Assembly (NCBI RefSeq): GCF_040703125.1
Contig: NZ_CP160035.1
Location: 2,631,001 to 2,695,000 of the forward strand
Length of the DNA: 64,000 bases
From: Flavobacterium ovatum
GTDB taxonomy: Bacteria > Bacteroidota > Bacteroidia > Flavobacteriales > Flavobacteriaceae
Direction: 5' to 3'
Below, one piece after another: positions 63,110 to 64,000 of this stretch (its first letter is position 1; every line of letters starts with the position of its first letter). The notes beneath the pieces are model-generated. The model searched no databases. It was not told the DNA's origin and saw only the letters and a program-made list of their open reading frames with translations. Made by a program: the position numbers and the translations under genes.

Positions 63110-63240
63110 TTGTAATTTTTGAAAACGCAAACTTATTTCTCTGGCGCTTGACTGCGTCGAGTGCCTGCTTTGATTATGGAAACCGGTCGTAGCGTTTGCA
63201 ACGCGGTTCCTTTACTATATGACTTTACTAATTACGCTCT
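63110..63240 (+). repeat. B-type repeat arm, copy B2
   Basis: Same cores as B1 (GCTTGACTGCGTCGAGT; GTAGCGTTTGCAACGCGG), preceded by TGTAATTTTTG. B2 plus A3 spans 292 bp, almost the same as B1-A2 (291). Confidence 0.88.
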
Positions 63241-63259
63241 CATTATATGTACGAACAAC

Positions 63260-63401
63260 TATAAAACTAATTCTCCATCACAAAAAATTACAACTAGTAG
63301 CAGTGATCCGCGTTGCAAACGCTACGTTTTTTTGGTCATAAGGTAAATAGGTACTCGACGCAGTCAAGCACCAGGTTGAAGGATACACGAGCGCTAGTTG
63401 G
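63260..63401 (+). repeat. A-type repeat arm, copy A3
   Basis: Cores CCGCGTTGCAAACGCTACG and ACTCGACGCAGTCAAGC. It ends 14 nt before the stop of the LprI-like gene. Confidence 0.88.
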
Positions 63402-63415
63402 ATAGCACCTTTTCT

Positions 63416-63811
63416 TTAATTCTTTACTTTTACTGTTCCCGTGCAAACATCACCTTCTTCAATGCCAATGATCCAAGTCTTTAATTTTGTAATTCGTTCG
63501 TTGGTTAGTATTTCTAAATAATGGTTCCAACACATTGGTTGCACACTACCGTAATATCCAACTTCTCTATCGGGAAACTTAGCATTCATTTCGGCATCAC
63601 GAAATTGCACCCAAAGTCTTTGCGCTTTTTTAAAATTTGCAATAAAGACCAAGTCACTTTTATACTCTCTTAGTATTTGTTGGTACACTTGATTTAGTTT
63701 TTTATCCGAGGTATTATAATCTTTAATAGCTTCTGAATTCAAATCTAATTGCGTTTGTGAAAAACCCAAGACACTAATCATCAAACAAATTGTAGTAAGT
63801 ATTATTTTCAT
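63416..63811 (-). CDS. LprI-like (DUF1311) secreted protein
   Basis: This 131-residue protein has signal MKIILTTICLMISVLGFS (cleaved near QTQ). A DUF1311/LprI-like domain follows: Asp/Leu helices SDKKLNQVYQQILREY, FKKAQRLWVQFRDAE (the 'QxxWxxyRd' core) and a Cys pair (MCWNHYLE, DVCTG). LprI in mycobacteria inhibits lysozyme; in other bacteria the role is unproven. It is expected in the periplasm. It lies between an A arm (downstream) and a B arm (upstream), like the hepT/mntA unit. Confidence 0.85.
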   Translation of the reverse strand: MKIILTTICLMISVLGFSQTQLDLNSEAIKDYNTSDKKLNQVYQQILREYKSDLVFIANFKKAQRLWVQFRDAEMNAKFPDREVGYYGSVQPMCWNHYLEILTNERITKLKTWIIGIEEGDVCTGTVKVKN

Positions 63812-63885
63812 TAGGTATCGTTTTTATAAAAATATTTCTCTACGCTGCCACTACTTTAAAAGTCAAATGCACTCCTGCAATCTAC

Positions 63886-64000
63886 TGTAATTTATCAAAA
63901 ACGCAAACTTCTTTCTCTGGCGCTTGACTGCGTCGAGTGCTTGCTTTGATTTTGGAAACCGGTCGTAGCGTTTGCAACGCGGTTCCTTTACTTTAAGACT
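63886..64000 (+). repeat. B-type repeat arm, copy B3 (cut by the window end)
   Basis: TGTAATTTATCAAAAACGCAA, then both B cores, identical to B2 over most of its length. The window ends at the spacer, so an A arm may follow outside it. Confidence 0.85.

Noticed and set aside
61927..64000. CRISPR array
   Set aside because: Repeats are over 130 bp, inverted in pairs, and separated by genes; there are no short unique spacers or cas genes.
61927..64000. Classical integron attC array
   Set aside because: No integron integrase in the window, junctions are about 291 bp, and consistent RYYYAAC/GTTRRRY end motifs were not found in all copies.

Overview
The window is low-GC DNA from a member of Bacteroidetes, most likely a Flavobacterium. 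Three things point there. Several upstream regions carry the Bacteroidetes -7 box (TAnnTTTG). There is a giant surface protein with a gliding-motility-type C-terminal sorting domain beside PorP/SprF and OmpA partners. The housekeeping families (DUF6952, DUF4494, RibB with a dead RibA domain) are typical of flavobacteria. All family names are from reading the translations; no database search was run.

Layout. (1) 1-11.4 kb is accessory DNA. It starts with a five-gene same-strand block: an MmeI/YeeA-like DNA methyltransferase cut by the window edge, a DExH helicase, a GIY-YIG/T5orf172 nuclease, a HipA-like kinase and a DUF3037-like protein. Then come a two-TM membrane protein behind a long A-tract, about 1 kb of GC-richer non-coding DNA with a DUF6943-like ORF (probably a conjugative-element relic), a MARQKG-type unknown protein and a secondary nuclease of the SNase fold. 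The accessory DNA ends at tRNA-Ser(UGA). (2) 11.7-20 kb is a core minus-strand run (tpx-dgkA-ftsK-lolA-lptF/G-ribB, then DUF6952, thioredoxin and peroxiredoxin). (3) 20.2-26.3 kb is a probable peptidoglycan-recycling operon: DigH-like hydrolase, AmpG-like permease, NagZ-like GH3 and NhaC antiporter. (4) 26.4-30 kb is degenerate DNA, a DUF4382 lipoprotein, an IS4-family element and an interspersed repeat. (5) 30-38.4 kb has an ABC-F ATPase, pyrR-pyrB, a small STAS-like protein, RNase Z, PdxH and three tandem CAP-domain proteins.

(6) 38.5-49.1 kb is a minus-strand type IX secretion operon: a 2569-residue adhesin with ten 93-residue and seven 89-residue repeats, its PorP/SprF-like partner and an OmpA-family protein. 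(7) 50.3-53.8 kb is a polyphosphate cluster (SixA-like phosphatase, PPK1, Ppx/GppA). (8) 53.9-60.3 kb holds envelope and housekeeping genes: POTRA/barrel protein, MscS, Maf, UbiA-type prenyltransferase, KdsC-like phosphatase, DUF2520 and DUF4494.

(9) 60.4-64.0 kb holds a dehydrogenase, then short minus-strand gene units (HepT/MntA toxin-antitoxin, a truncated remnant, and an LprI-like protein) separated by long imperfect palindromes of about 291 bp. Each palindrome is a B arm and an inverted A arm. This gene-palindrome-gene layout and the five-gene block at the left end are the two most interesting parts of the window.
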